A stretch of DNA of 64,000 bases from assembly GCA_013398275.1 (NCBI GenBank), contig VZSE01006609.1:7929-71928 (forward strand), given 5' to 3'. The notes below the pieces were generated by a model, which saw only the letters and a program-made list of their open reading frames with translations, had not been told where the DNA came from and made no database searches. Below, piece after piece: positions 35,333 to 46,070 of the stretch. The stretch's first letter is position 1; each line of letters begins with the position of its first letter. This stretch comes from Promerops cafer (lineage: Eukaryota; Chordata; Aves; Passeriformes; Nectariniidae). Both the position numbers and the translations under genes were made by a program.

Positions 35333-36579
35333 ACCCTTCCCAAACATGCCAATGCCACCTTCAGTATCACCACATGGACAGAACAGTGCTGGTGAGTGAT
35401 TAGTACTTAATGAAATCAAACATTTCCACTTCCCAAGCAAGCTGAACTTCATGTGTCCCATCTTCAGGTGCTCTTGTATCATACACTTCCTCCAGGAGCT
35501 GTTGGACAAATATTTCTGTACTGACTAACTAGACCATAATGGTGCCACAGCTTGTGATTTTTGCATAAATTACATATTAAACCCAAAGTTCTGTAAATTA
35601 ACACCTGCAGGTTGTTACCTATATTTTAATTAAGTGCAGCATATAATGAAATTATCCATCAATGTGTTTTTGAACTTTTTATCTGTCACAACAAGGTCTC
35701 ATTTTGTAGGTTAGTTTAGACACATTATTTGACAAGAGCAATAATTACAAAAGTAGGTAAGGTATACAACTGATCTACTTAATTATGGTTCCTTCACATT
35801 CCACTTTGCATATATATAGGCAAAAATGGAAACCACTATACCCTTTAATAAAGGCCATATATTTATTTTTCCCAATAATGTTAATTTGACTTTACAAATG
35901 AATCTCTCAACAGAGCAACAGTATTTCCTATACAATATCAATCACCTCTGATATACCTCTTGTAGATAACCACTGCTTATTGGAGTTATTGCAGAAAACC
36001 CAGAAGCAGTCTGTAATGCAAGAAGGTTGAAGTCACCAGCCCCATCCTTATCTGCAGGAGAAAGCAGTGTCACAGTTTCTGATTCTGAGTTTCTGCAAAA
36101 TTATAAAGTAACTCCTGGCATTTAATACTCCATGTGGTTGATTCTACCACATTCAGACACTTCTATAAACCAAAAGTGAGAACTCTTGCCCTAAATTTAA
36201 ACTGGAGCCTGATTGCATCAAGTATGATTGCCCTGTTTCCAGTCGTGTTGGATGTGGCTGTCTCCAGGGTGTGGACCTGCTCCTCTTGAACACAAGCAGC
36301 AGTCAGAGCAGGTACACGTGAGCAGGCACATCTGAGATGACAACTCCACTGCTTTTTAACAAAATCATCTTCCCTGCAGTGTTGCCGTCCTCAGGGCACC
36401 GCTGCAAGTGCATGACAGTGGTGAATAGAACAGTGAATGTGTCACCCCAGTCCTCACATGGCTTCTGGATGAATGCCATTCAAAAGCAGCAGCATGGGAG
36501 GATGAAGTGGAAAGAAGGTGGGATGATGGTGGCTGCAAATACTGACCTATACCTGCACCCTTCAATTTAAACACTGGCT

Positions 36580-37140
36580 GTGATCCTCAGAAGTGGGCAT
36601 AAAACTGCACTTGGATTGCTAATAAATGTCATCCAAAATGCAATTGTCATCTCAGCATTTTGCTATGCAGATAGGGTTGTGCCTCCTGAGAAAAGCAGCG
36701 TGCTGCCCTCAAGAGAAAGCCCTGTTTATCACTTGGAGATGCAATAAAAATAACAAATGTCCAGAGTAAACCTAATTCACTGTGCTACTTAGTATTTGAA
36801 ATACATAAATATGTCAAGCAAAAGACCTCTAATAGACCCTTTTATACTGGTAATAGTGTACATATAATTTTCCTCTCATTAGTAAAAAAACTACCTAGGG
36901 AACTATCGGCCCATCCTTCATCCATTTAATCTGCATTAGTTTACTTTTACCTTGTGTTTAATCTGCTTTCCCTCAAGGTATTTTGAATAAATCAATAGGA
37001 ATACATGATTGTTTAATGATTTTTAGAAGAGCTCCCTTCGACCACAGCTGCATGATTTAGAATGACTAATTCCACTTTTTACAATTGATCCCGCCGCACA
37101 CGGCCCATCCATTCCTGCCACGTCTGGCCGAAGGGACCAG
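36580..37140. promoter_or_regulatory. Candidate conserved noncoding element
   Basis: More than 500 bases of high-complexity AT-rich DNA contain GGATTGCTAATAAATGTC, CATCCATTTAATCTGCATTAG, GTGTTTAATCTGC, AAATCAATAGG, GTTTAATGATTTTTAG and ACTAATTCC, and end in CpG-containing sequence (CCCGCCGCACACGGCCC) near 37090-37135. No repeats and no long frame. This is one of the stronger enhancer candidates by eye. Confidence 0.47.
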
Positions 37141-39640
37141 GAGCTGCTCCACAGTGAAGGGGTTCTTAAAGGGGCCGAGGAAGGTCCCCAACAGCTTGTG
37201 GGGAAAAAAACAAGTCAGGCAACAGTATACTCAAACTAAATGCTCTTAATTCTTGGCAACAGGTTCCAGCTCCCTAGCGTGGCTCAGCACTACAGCCTGA
37301 TCATGACTCATACGCCTGAGCTTTGGGTCCACCAGTGTTCCTTTCTCTTCAAAGTGTCCAAGGGCAACAGGGGATTTCACAGGATGCAAAGAGAAGGCCC
37401 AGTCTGGCAAGAAGGACTCCTGACAGTGGAGTTCTGTTCTTGAGTCTGAACGCACAAGCTTGCTGAAACTCAGTCTAACACCAGAGACTGCTTGCTTAAC
37501 AACAGAGGCAAAGCCCTCCTGATTTGACATGCAAACATCCAGTCACGTCTAGCTTTCATTTCTTCTTACCCTCAAAGTCATTTTGACAGTGTGAATACAC
37601 CAGTGCAGCAGATATATCACTAAAAAGGAGTGTTGTCCCTCTTTATCCCATTCGCCATGAAGGAGGTGTGGTGTAGTGTGTATAAAACCAGGGCTAGGAT
37701 CAAGAGGGTTCATAGCTATTCACATTTATGCCACTGAGCTGATACCTGACAGGGGATGTGCCCTCCTCAGCTTTGTTTTTTATCTCACCAGCTGCCTGAT
37801 CCTTTTTAAAAAGGACATAAATTTCCTCCAAAAATCCCAAACCTATACTACATTTTAACAGAGCTTGGAGCACAGCAGAGCCCTGGTGGCTGTTATTGCC
37901 TCTGGACACTCGACACAAACAGCAATAGGTACAGCACAACCTTATTTTATTGTCATCATGGAAAGGATAAACCAGTCAGCAAGTGCCCAGCCTGGTGTCC
38001 TGTGCCCTAACCACGCTCTTCTCCCAAGAGTAGGCCTCATAGTCCTTTACTGAAGCTTTTCAGTGTGCAGCCCTTTCCCAACCCTGGCACCCTTGTTCAG
38101 TGGTGTGGCCAAACCTGCTTCCCAAACATTCCTGGGCCTTTGTCTCGTCCTCCCAGTGGAGGCTGTCTTCTGCCAGCCTACCTTCTGCTGGGTCTTTTCC
38201 AATTGCCAGAAATATCTGAGCTTTGGAGGGGGTGGTGGTGAGGGGTGGTGTTTCGAGCTGTCAGCATAGGGCACAAAGGTCTGGGAACTGCAAGAGAATT
38301 ATCAGCAGTATCCCTAACAAGCTTGACCTTTCAGACAGATGAATTCACAGGACATAGATGTCCACAAAACATCTCCTCCCCCTGACCCTGTCTCTTTTAA
38401 AACATTGGTGTGTTCTGGATTACACCATACATAAAATTCAACATTCCTCTTAAGACTATATTCACCTTATTTCAATGGTGAAGCTGCATGATATATGAGC
38501 ACATTGGCAAACAGACCAGCATTGTATCAACACTCAGAGCTGACACTGCTACAGCACTAAGGGGAAAAATACTGGTAGTTAGGTCAAATAAGCCAGAAAT
38601 CTTCGATCAGGACACTGAATGTGATTGAGACAGGGTGTGTGAGAGTCCTTACGAAGTGCCAAGGTACAGAAGACATGCAGTTTATGGTGGATAATCTATT
38701 GCTCTACAGTTTATAAGCTGACTGCAGTCCAACAAAGACTGTCAAGAAGGCTGGCAGCTGAGAACCAGGCTAGCATTTATTATTTATTCTATTATCAACT
38801 TAATCAGTACCCAAAGCTCTTTGCAAGATGGTAAGGACATTGGGGAGATAGAGAAGTCCCATGCAAAGATCAGAAGGCATCATGCTGTGGACACAGGAAA
38901 TCCCCAGGGACTCAGAAGTACCTACTCTGCACTGAAAAACCTCCACACATCAGAGGAGCATCCTCAGCGTACAAGGAGGCAGAGAACAGAAGCCACAGTC
39001 AGTTCTGTCACTGCTCACCCCCCTCAGCTTCTCTCCATGGGAAAAAGGCACCTTGGGGTTTTAGGAAGAGAAAGTAGACGTTTGTGCCTGCATGATGAGT
39101 TCCATAAGATGCTGAAAATATCCTTGATATGTGCGTGATCCGTTTGATAACTGCTACCAAATGGTTAAAGCAGCGCGTGAAGAAACGTGGCAATTGACAG
39201 ACATCTCCAAGCAGTCCCCTCTCAAGGGTTCCCATACTCTCCCTGGAGTAGTGCAGCACCTGAAATGACTGCAGAGGGAAAAATCTCTGTGGGACTGGAG
39301 CAGATGTTACTCAAGCCACCTACAGACTCCCCCTCAGGCACCTGACATTGAGTCACCCACTCCAGTGGACAGTGATCCCCTGCCACAAGCCAGCTCTGAA
39401 CTCTGCTGGGGAGACAATGCAACAGGAGCAACAAGGAGACTCAGTGTTTCTGCTCCAGATTCCCTGCCCTCACGTCAAAGCCTCTGCCATAAGCCACAAC
39501 ACTGACAGTAGTTCTTCCTGCCACCCAAGGCACCAGGCTGAGGTTTCTCATTTACCCCAGCACAGAGCAGTGATGTTCTAAATGAAAGGCAGCTTGAACC
39601 TGGCACCAAAAGGAATTCCAGCCAGCCTCTGTAGCTATAG
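37141..39640. other. Intergenic DNA, no gene seen
   Basis: Open frames up to 105 codons (38821-39138 plus) have no recognisable domain, and several overlap open frames on the other strand. A short GGTGGTG-rich stretch lies near 38226-38250. Confidence 0.6.
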
Positions 39641-39880
39641 GCTCCTACTGGCTTTAAATGGCCTCAGAATTCCATCAAGGGAAAATATCAGCCGCTCGCA
39701 TTCTAAAACTTAATCTGATTAAATTTAATGTAAAATAAGCACCATGTAAATTATTTCCTTTCTTCCCAGGTATTTTCCACTACTGCATCATGAAACCTTT
39801 TCTACATTGGCTGTTTCTGTGTTAAGACATGAGTGGTTTAGAAGTTGTCTAATTTTATCTGCATTTTTAAAAAATTGGCA
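39640..39880. promoter_or_regulatory. Candidate conserved noncoding element
   Basis: Non-repetitive AT-rich DNA contains ATCAGCCGCTCGCATTC and then CTTAATCTGATTAAATTTAATG, in which TAATCTGATTA is an imperfect inverted pair of homeodomain cores. Composition-based call. Confidence 0.4.
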
Positions 39881-40370
39881 TAAAAGACATGCCAGTGTTT
39901 GACTCTGAGGTCCAGCTTCCTTACTAAATATAAAAGCATCTAACTGGAGCAAGGAACCCTTCTTCTGAACAGGTTCTGAGCAGATTGCTCCAGATAGCCC
40001 AATACATGCACAAAACCCACTTGGCCACCATCAACTGTGAACTTTGAGCTCAGAATCCAGCCTCCTGGCCTTAGAGCTGGGAGCTGCCCTCAGGCCCTTG
40101 AAAAATCCCATGCAGACTGGGGTGCCCCAAAGGAAGCTGGCAAGCTTTTCCCCTCCAGTCCAGGCATTTAAGTCAAACCTAGCGAGTTATCCTGTCTGGC
40201 TTTTAGTGAAGTCCACTTATATCCCTGAGGTAGTAATGTGTCAGAGGGGCCTTCATTTTGTCTCCAGGACTGCAAATCCTTAGACTGTGTATGCTGCTGC
40301 TTACACTGCCAGCTCTCTGGAGCTGTGCTGGTTCTGGCTCTGTGTGTGGGCAGCAGCGAGCACGGCACTG
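39881..40370. other. Intergenic DNA, no gene seen
   Basis: Mixed composition. Overlapping frames lie on both strands at 40044-40495 without recognisable domains. Confidence 0.55.
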
Positions 40371-40510
40371 GTGCCACGAGGACGCAGGGGAATATTAATA
40401 ACCGCACAGAGTACGCCTGCATTCCCTCATTAGGAGCTAAATATGTTTGTGCTTGGATTGAAGCGACTGACGGAGCATTTGGATCTTGTACCTAATGTCA
40501 CCTCCTGGCA
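40370..40510. promoter_or_regulatory. Small candidate conserved noncoding element
   Basis: A short CpG-containing, high-complexity stretch holds GGGAATATTAATAACCGC, CTCATTAGGAGC and GATTGAAGCGACTGACGG. It stands out from duller flanks, but evidence is limited to composition. Confidence 0.35.
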
Positions 40511-43020
40511 AGCTTTGGGGAGCAAGTAAACTACCCTCTCTGTGCTCATGTACTCTATCACTGGTTGCTGTCTCTACTCAAAGCCTCAAATAATACCGGT
40601 TTTAGAGGGTCAAATATCAGTCTTATAGGTTTGGAATTGCTACAAGAATGCCAGGAAACAGAGGAACAAAAGCTGGCCCATGTTATTTGAATGTGTGAGC
40701 TGAGAAGCCAGCTAGCCTGCATGCCTTGGGATGGAGAGATATGGTCTTAGCTGAAGTTAAGGAACATCAGGCCACATCAGATTCAGAGGCATCAGTGTAA
40801 TAAGACATGAGCCACCTCAGCACACTATGGATTTTCTCCTTCATCTTCCTCTCTGCAGAATCCTAAAAAGGAAAAGCTAGTGTAGATCTGTCTATGTGGG
40901 CACTCCCTCAGTCACCATGAAGTGAAAAATCATCCTTTTCTGTGGCTCACAAATCTTCAATAAGTAATTTCTAGACTTGCAAAGAAGAAGAAAAAAAGGC
41001 ATGAATAAACAATAGTTTCATAGTTGTTTTGAACTGAAAGGACAGAGGTCGTGCCTTGCTGCCCTTCCCCCCAGGAACCATAGATAAACTTCTGTTCTTA
41101 GCAGTGACATGAAAGCAACTCTTCTGACCTTACATCAGTACAAATGTAGGAACTACCAACCATGAGACCAAACACCGTGAGATCCTCTCCACCTGTTGCA
41201 AAGAACAGAGAGGAAAGCAGCATGTTACAGTGAATTACACCCTGAGGCAGCACTCCACAAAAGGCTGGTGTGTCATTGATACACAAAATAAGGTGCTGTG
41301 CTCCTTGGTTCTGTCTTTCCTGTACTGGGAGCCATTAATCCCATTAATTGCATATAAAAAGTCTGGTAGCAATTCTACAAATGAGTAAACACAGAGATAA
41401 AAGTGTAATCGTACTAGTACAGCAAATTGGATTCAGGTCCTCATTGAACAATCCTGTTTCATTTCAGCAATTTTATTATCACTGTAACTGGAACAAATTA
41501 CTTTATTAAACAGAAGGGGCTTTTGTAAAAGAATTTCTTCTTGTGGGCAATATCATGAAGCTCTGTAACACAAAACCAGCAATTACACTTGTCAGGGGAT
41601 TTCTTTAAGTAATTCAGCTAATGGCTTGTGACAGGTAAGACTTGAAATGTTCATTCAGACCTTCCCTCTGCTATAAAGATATATTTTGTCAGCACAAGAA
41701 AAGCACTTCTATTGAAGTGAATGCTTTGGGCAGGGGTTTGAAATCCTGGAGAGGGCAAGAAGGCTCGGGGTAGGCTGATGTGCAGGACAAGGGCAGAATA
41801 AAGTCTTCTGACAATTACACAATGGCCAAGAGACACAGACACCTGGAGAAGTCAAGACTAGCCCCACTGCTGGGGGAAGTAGAATAGAAAAGATTGCTTC
41901 CCTGCAGCATCAGTCTAAGCAGAAAGCCAAGAAGATCTCCAGCTCTAGATGGAAGATGGAAGTATCACACAAATTCAAAAGATATTTCCATTGAAGACAA
42001 GTCATCAGGCTCATTGCAGACATAGCTGGATGACCTCTAAAAGACAATATGGTTTTTGGGGTTTTTTTTGATGCAGTTCTCTAGGCTATTCTTATGCATA
42101 AACAGTGTGGTTGGAAAACTGCTGTCCTGACAAAGCAGATTGTGACAAAGCACTGCAGGATCTATGGAAGACAACTATCCCATAAACAAAAATATCAAAA
42201 AGCTGTCTAAACTAGTCTAAACTGTCTAAACTAAAAGCTTAAAAGGAGTTTCAAAGACAGAGCCAAGTGCCCAAACAACACTGAAATTCATAGGTCCGTC
42301 TTTACCAAAGCTATCAGGGAGCTGCTACTTTTGAGCAATTAAGGCCAGGCTGTCCGAATTGTATGATGGCTTTGATGGTGTCAGCCAATAATCCTGCTGG
42401 TTGGTTTTTGCTGAGACATTAGACATAATTTTCCTCTGTTCTCCTTCTCTCGCCTTTTCCTCCATGCTTCTGAAAAACAGCCATGATTTGACTCTATCAC
42501 TCTGCAGAATGGGTAAAAAACAGAAAATCACAAAAAACCAGCATAAATATGTCACCAGAAAGGAAAAAAAAAAACCAGTCTTGGGCATCTCTCCTACCTC
42601 AGGAGCAACCCAAGAACACAAGGGGGACCAGATGGCTGTTGGATGACAGAGGGATGACCAGAGGGTAGTTGGATGAGATGGTGTGACTGTTTCAGACACT
42701 TCACCTTTGTTGTGCTCCACTTGGAGTTTCTCTCTTGTGTATGTCATGAACTCAAAAGTCCAGGAGAGTTAATATAAATCCTTACATTCTCATTCCCCAT
42801 GTACACAGCTATTTGGAATAAATAGCTGGGGCTCCTGAGGACTGATGTGGAGCTCAACTCGGAGATCTGTGAACAGCTCCATTCAACCCTGGTGTCCTCC
42901 ATCTATTCTTAAGCCCTCTAATTCCAAAGGCAAACTTTTTTTTTTTGAGGTCACCTCACCCCCCATCTCACTCTCACACAGACACACAGTTCTTCAAAAA
43001 GGGAGGCCTGCACTGGCCCT
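40511..43020. other. Intergenic DNA, no gene seen; short tandem
   Basis: A roughly 10-bp unit based on GTCTAAACT is repeated three times at 42204-42232. A minus-strand frame of 140 codons (42325-42747) overlaps a plus-strand frame and has no recognisable domain. Confidence 0.6.
42204..42232. repeat. Three-copy 9-10 bp tandem repeat
   Basis: GTCTAAACT occurs three times in a row with a single A between the first two copies. Simple slippage product. Confidence 0.85.
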
Positions 43021-43240
43021 GTTTACTTAGAGCACAAACATATTCAAGGCAGCGATGTCAGATTAAAGGAAGAAAGGGGAGAGAAATCAAAGCCTCTAAA
43101 CTGCACATAAAAGGCAATCGCTGGCAACCAATCTGTTGTACTTCCAACTCTTTGCACTTTATGAATAAAGGTCAAGCTGGTATTGGCACCCAAATGTTAA
43201 TGTTCTTATAAGGGTTTAAGCTGCTTTAACAGCTGAATAA
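43020..43240. promoter_or_regulatory. Weak candidate conserved noncoding element
   Basis: High-complexity DNA includes GATTAAAGG, AATCGCTGGCAACC (GGCAACC resembles half of an RFX X-box), GAATAAAGGTCAAGC and a CTGCTTTAACAGC imperfect palindrome. Support is compositional only. Confidence 0.3.
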
Positions 43241-44690
43241 GTGAGTGATCCACAGGGCCACACCTAATCATGCCCTTACAGCAGGGAAAACCTCTGCTTC
43301 CCAGCGGGCTGTCCACAGGGGTGCAGGGAGACCTACAGGAGCAAACTGCTTACCAATTGCCTAAAGAAGACCTGAGGTTAACTAGCTCTTTCCCTGTTAT
43401 TTTTCCATCTGCTCTGCCTGCTGGTTGCTCTTTTCTCTTACCTATTTTGTGCTTGTTGGTCTTCTTTCAGGCTCTGCAGCTGAAGCTTTCAGGATGTGAA
43501 CTGACATACAGAAAAAACACCTTCAGATACTTCCTCTGACTTGCAAGGAGTCCATCTGCCTTTCTTGTTATTTTAAAAATGACACACCTCTTTGTAAACA
43601 CTTTTTTTTTCCTTTTAAGGTTAACAAGGCACAACTGTCATTACCCCTTTCAACAGCAAAGTTTTGGGGTAACTGGCAGCCAGTGATCACCAGCTTTCTT
43701 TCAAAGTTGATGATGTTACACACTCTCTCTTTTAAAGCTGACACAGCTTGCACTTTTCAGGTTTGTCCTGAGTGCACTGGAAGTACTCATCTCCCAAAAG
43801 CAGCATTAAATTCTCTCACCTAGCTCTCCAGGAGGCAGCAGAGACCCAGCAACTTCATGTCCACATTTGCCAATGAGCAGCACACTGAAAAAGCTTCAGA
43901 GTGACTCAACACCAGCCCACTGGAATGAGACAGAGGCCTCACCCATCAAAGGAAAAGAGGTTTTACTGTAGAAAGAAAAAGTCAATATTCGGGATATGTT
44001 TTCATAAAGTCAGGACAAGTGCACTGCTAAATTAATTCATGTCTGGCATTTACAAACAGTAACTTGATCTTTCAGTTGGTGCCCTTGCCAAGTCAAGCAG
44101 TTTTTAAAAATTTAATTTTTGTAAAGGTGAATTTAGTGCTAATGAAATTGAAAGACCAGTAGCAATAGCTTGCACAAGGCACTGGCCTGTCAAGCTCTGC
44201 AGGAGCTTCTCATCTGCTGCTCACAGGGCATCTCCATCCTGAGCTCTGTGGAATCAGGTGCTCTAGTCCCAGGCCTCACTGCTCCTCTGGGACAGATGGC
44301 TGGGATTGCTTCTGGAATGCAGAGCAAGAAAAACCCAGTCATTTCACAGGCTGCTTCAGGGAAGCTGCCCAGCACTGAGCAAAGCTGCACATTACACTGG
44401 CTGGAGTGGAGAAGAAATTACCAAATGTCTTGTACTTTTGTGCCTGGCACTTGGTGTTTGACACCCAGAGCTCCTGGCATCCGGTCCTGCATTACTGCAA
44501 TGCTGTTCAAACAGGGAGGGATACGAGTCCATCAGCAACATCTCGGTCAACATCCAAAACCTAACTTTTCAACTGCTGAGGTTCAATAGGGATGCTTTCC
44601 TGTGGCTAAGGAGTACCTACAAGGGAAGCCACCCCATTTAGGGTGCTGCCCCACTCCTTCTCTTGTGCAAGGCTTACCGTACCCAGGGAC
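43241..44690. other. Intergenic DNA, no gene seen
   Basis: A plus-strand frame of 139 codons at 44170-44589 overlaps a minus-strand frame and shows no domain. A T run of nine lies near 43602-43611. Confidence 0.6.
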
Positions 44691-45660
44691 TGCCCAGCCC
44701 TATGGATCCCAAACAGCTCTTTCGTGGTAAGCAGAGCCTCTCCCTCTGGCAAACACACACCCTCATGGCACGTGAATTATTTTCTGTCAAGAGAGGATTA
44801 GGGAACGTTATTGGAGCCCAGTTAGCTGGCCAGGCTCACAGTGAAAGCTCAGCTTTACGGGCGAGGGAGGACCTCCCTTAAATGGGGCTGCTCCGCGCAG
44901 GCAGCACTCGGAGTCACCCTACGCGCCACTGCACAGCTTTGCGCAGTTCGATTTGCTTCTGAGACATTAGCTTTCCATAAAAGCTGATGTTCCTGGTTTC
45001 TGGTTTGGTGGGGTTTTTGTTTTTTTTTTATTTGGACATTTATAGTAAAGAAATCCTCAGTCAGGAGCACCCTCCTCTTACCTCCTCCTCGCGCAAACCC
45101 AGCCAAGTCTCAGCGCCCCTTGTCTGTCGAACTTGTTTTCCACCTCATTAACTACAATTGCCTATCCAGTGAGGGGATTAAAAAACGAGCTCCAACTCCT
45201 GGCTCCGGCAGAGACACAAAAAGGAGCGCTGTTTGCAGATTCCAGCTGCCTTTTCCTTCCCGACCTTGCAGAGGTAAAGAGCGCGACTAAAGAAGTGCGA
45301 GGAGGGGAGAGCAGTGGCGATTTAGAGCCCCGAGAGAGAGACGGGGGCACTCGTCTCCGTTCAGCGGGGCCCAGAGAAAGCCCCCATCACACCATCCCCC
45401 GTGTTTAAGGACCTGTTCTGTCCCCCACCCCATCCCCAGCGCTTCCCAAGCTGTGCCGAGGGACCCTCCCCGGAGGTCTGCAGCACCCCCTACCCCGCCC
45501 CTCGGGAGAGACCCCCGCCCGGGGCTGCGGTGGGGAGAGCTTCCAAACGAGCTCCAGGGCCAGCATTTCCATTTTAAAGCCCCAAGTTGGTTAAACACCC
45601 ACCACCACCCCCGCCCAGCCCCCTCCTCCCCCTCCACCTCCCCACCCTGGCGTTAAGAAA
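44690..45660. promoter_or_regulatory. CpG-rich patch C
   Basis: From about 44760 CpG becomes common (TTACGGGCGAGG, CTCCGCGCAGG, CTACGCGCC), then after a T-rich break near 45000-45030 a GC-rich island runs about 45060-45655. It includes long C-rich stretches near 45420-45500 and 45595-45650. In a vertebrate this could be a promoter or a CpG-island enhancer. Open frames on both strands (91-116 codons) are R/P/G/S-rich and explained by base composition. No splice-flanked exon is convincing. Promoter activity, for example of a noncoding RNA, is inferred. Confidence 0.5.
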
Positions 45661-46070
45661 TGCAAATGTGGCCAATCCTATTTTATGTTAAAAAGCGAAA
45701 AAACATTTCAATGTATTCTTGTCTTGTATGACTGGCTAAGAGCCTCTAAATCCCCACCATTTACCAAATTAAACTAATTGAAAGAGCTTCCAAAAGCCAC
45801 ATCTGTAGGCTGACGTCTGTCCCTGCCTTTCGCTTTAGGCTGAGGGAAACTGTTCTCCATCCCATTGATCCCTGAATAGTCACGCCTGTCAGGAAGCCAC
45901 ATCAACCATTATCATTCTAATTTTACTGCCTTTCTTGGTCCCTAATCTAATTTGCAATGATGCTTAAGCATTTCGCAAGGCCATAGCACTTTCTTCAGAA
46001 TTTCAACAAGAGCATTAAACCCCCAATTTACATTAATGAAGTGCACATTTAATTAGGGGAGAGGGTAAAT
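45640..46070. promoter_or_regulatory. Candidate conserved noncoding element with octamer, next to CpG patch C
   Basis: At the right border of the island the sequence becomes AT-rich and non-repetitive. A perfect octamer ATGCAAAT lies at 45660-45667 with GGCCAATCC (CCAAT box) just after it at about 45672. AATTAAACTAATTG, CATTATCATTCTAATTTTAC, CCTAATCTAATTTGC and TTTACATTAATGAAG follow. It is the best composite of CpG island and homeodomain/POU-rich block in the right half. Confidence 0.5.

Larger units (their letters stand above)
31431..36580. other. Intergenic DNA, no gene seen; scattered short motifs
   Basis: The longest minus-strand frame (31435-31743, 102 codons) starts at TTG and has no recognisable domain. 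AT-rich non-repetitive DNA occurs at 33050-33170 and 35560-35900. A POU-type palindrome (34182-34195) and a hairpin (35313-35332) are listed separately. Confidence 0.6.
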
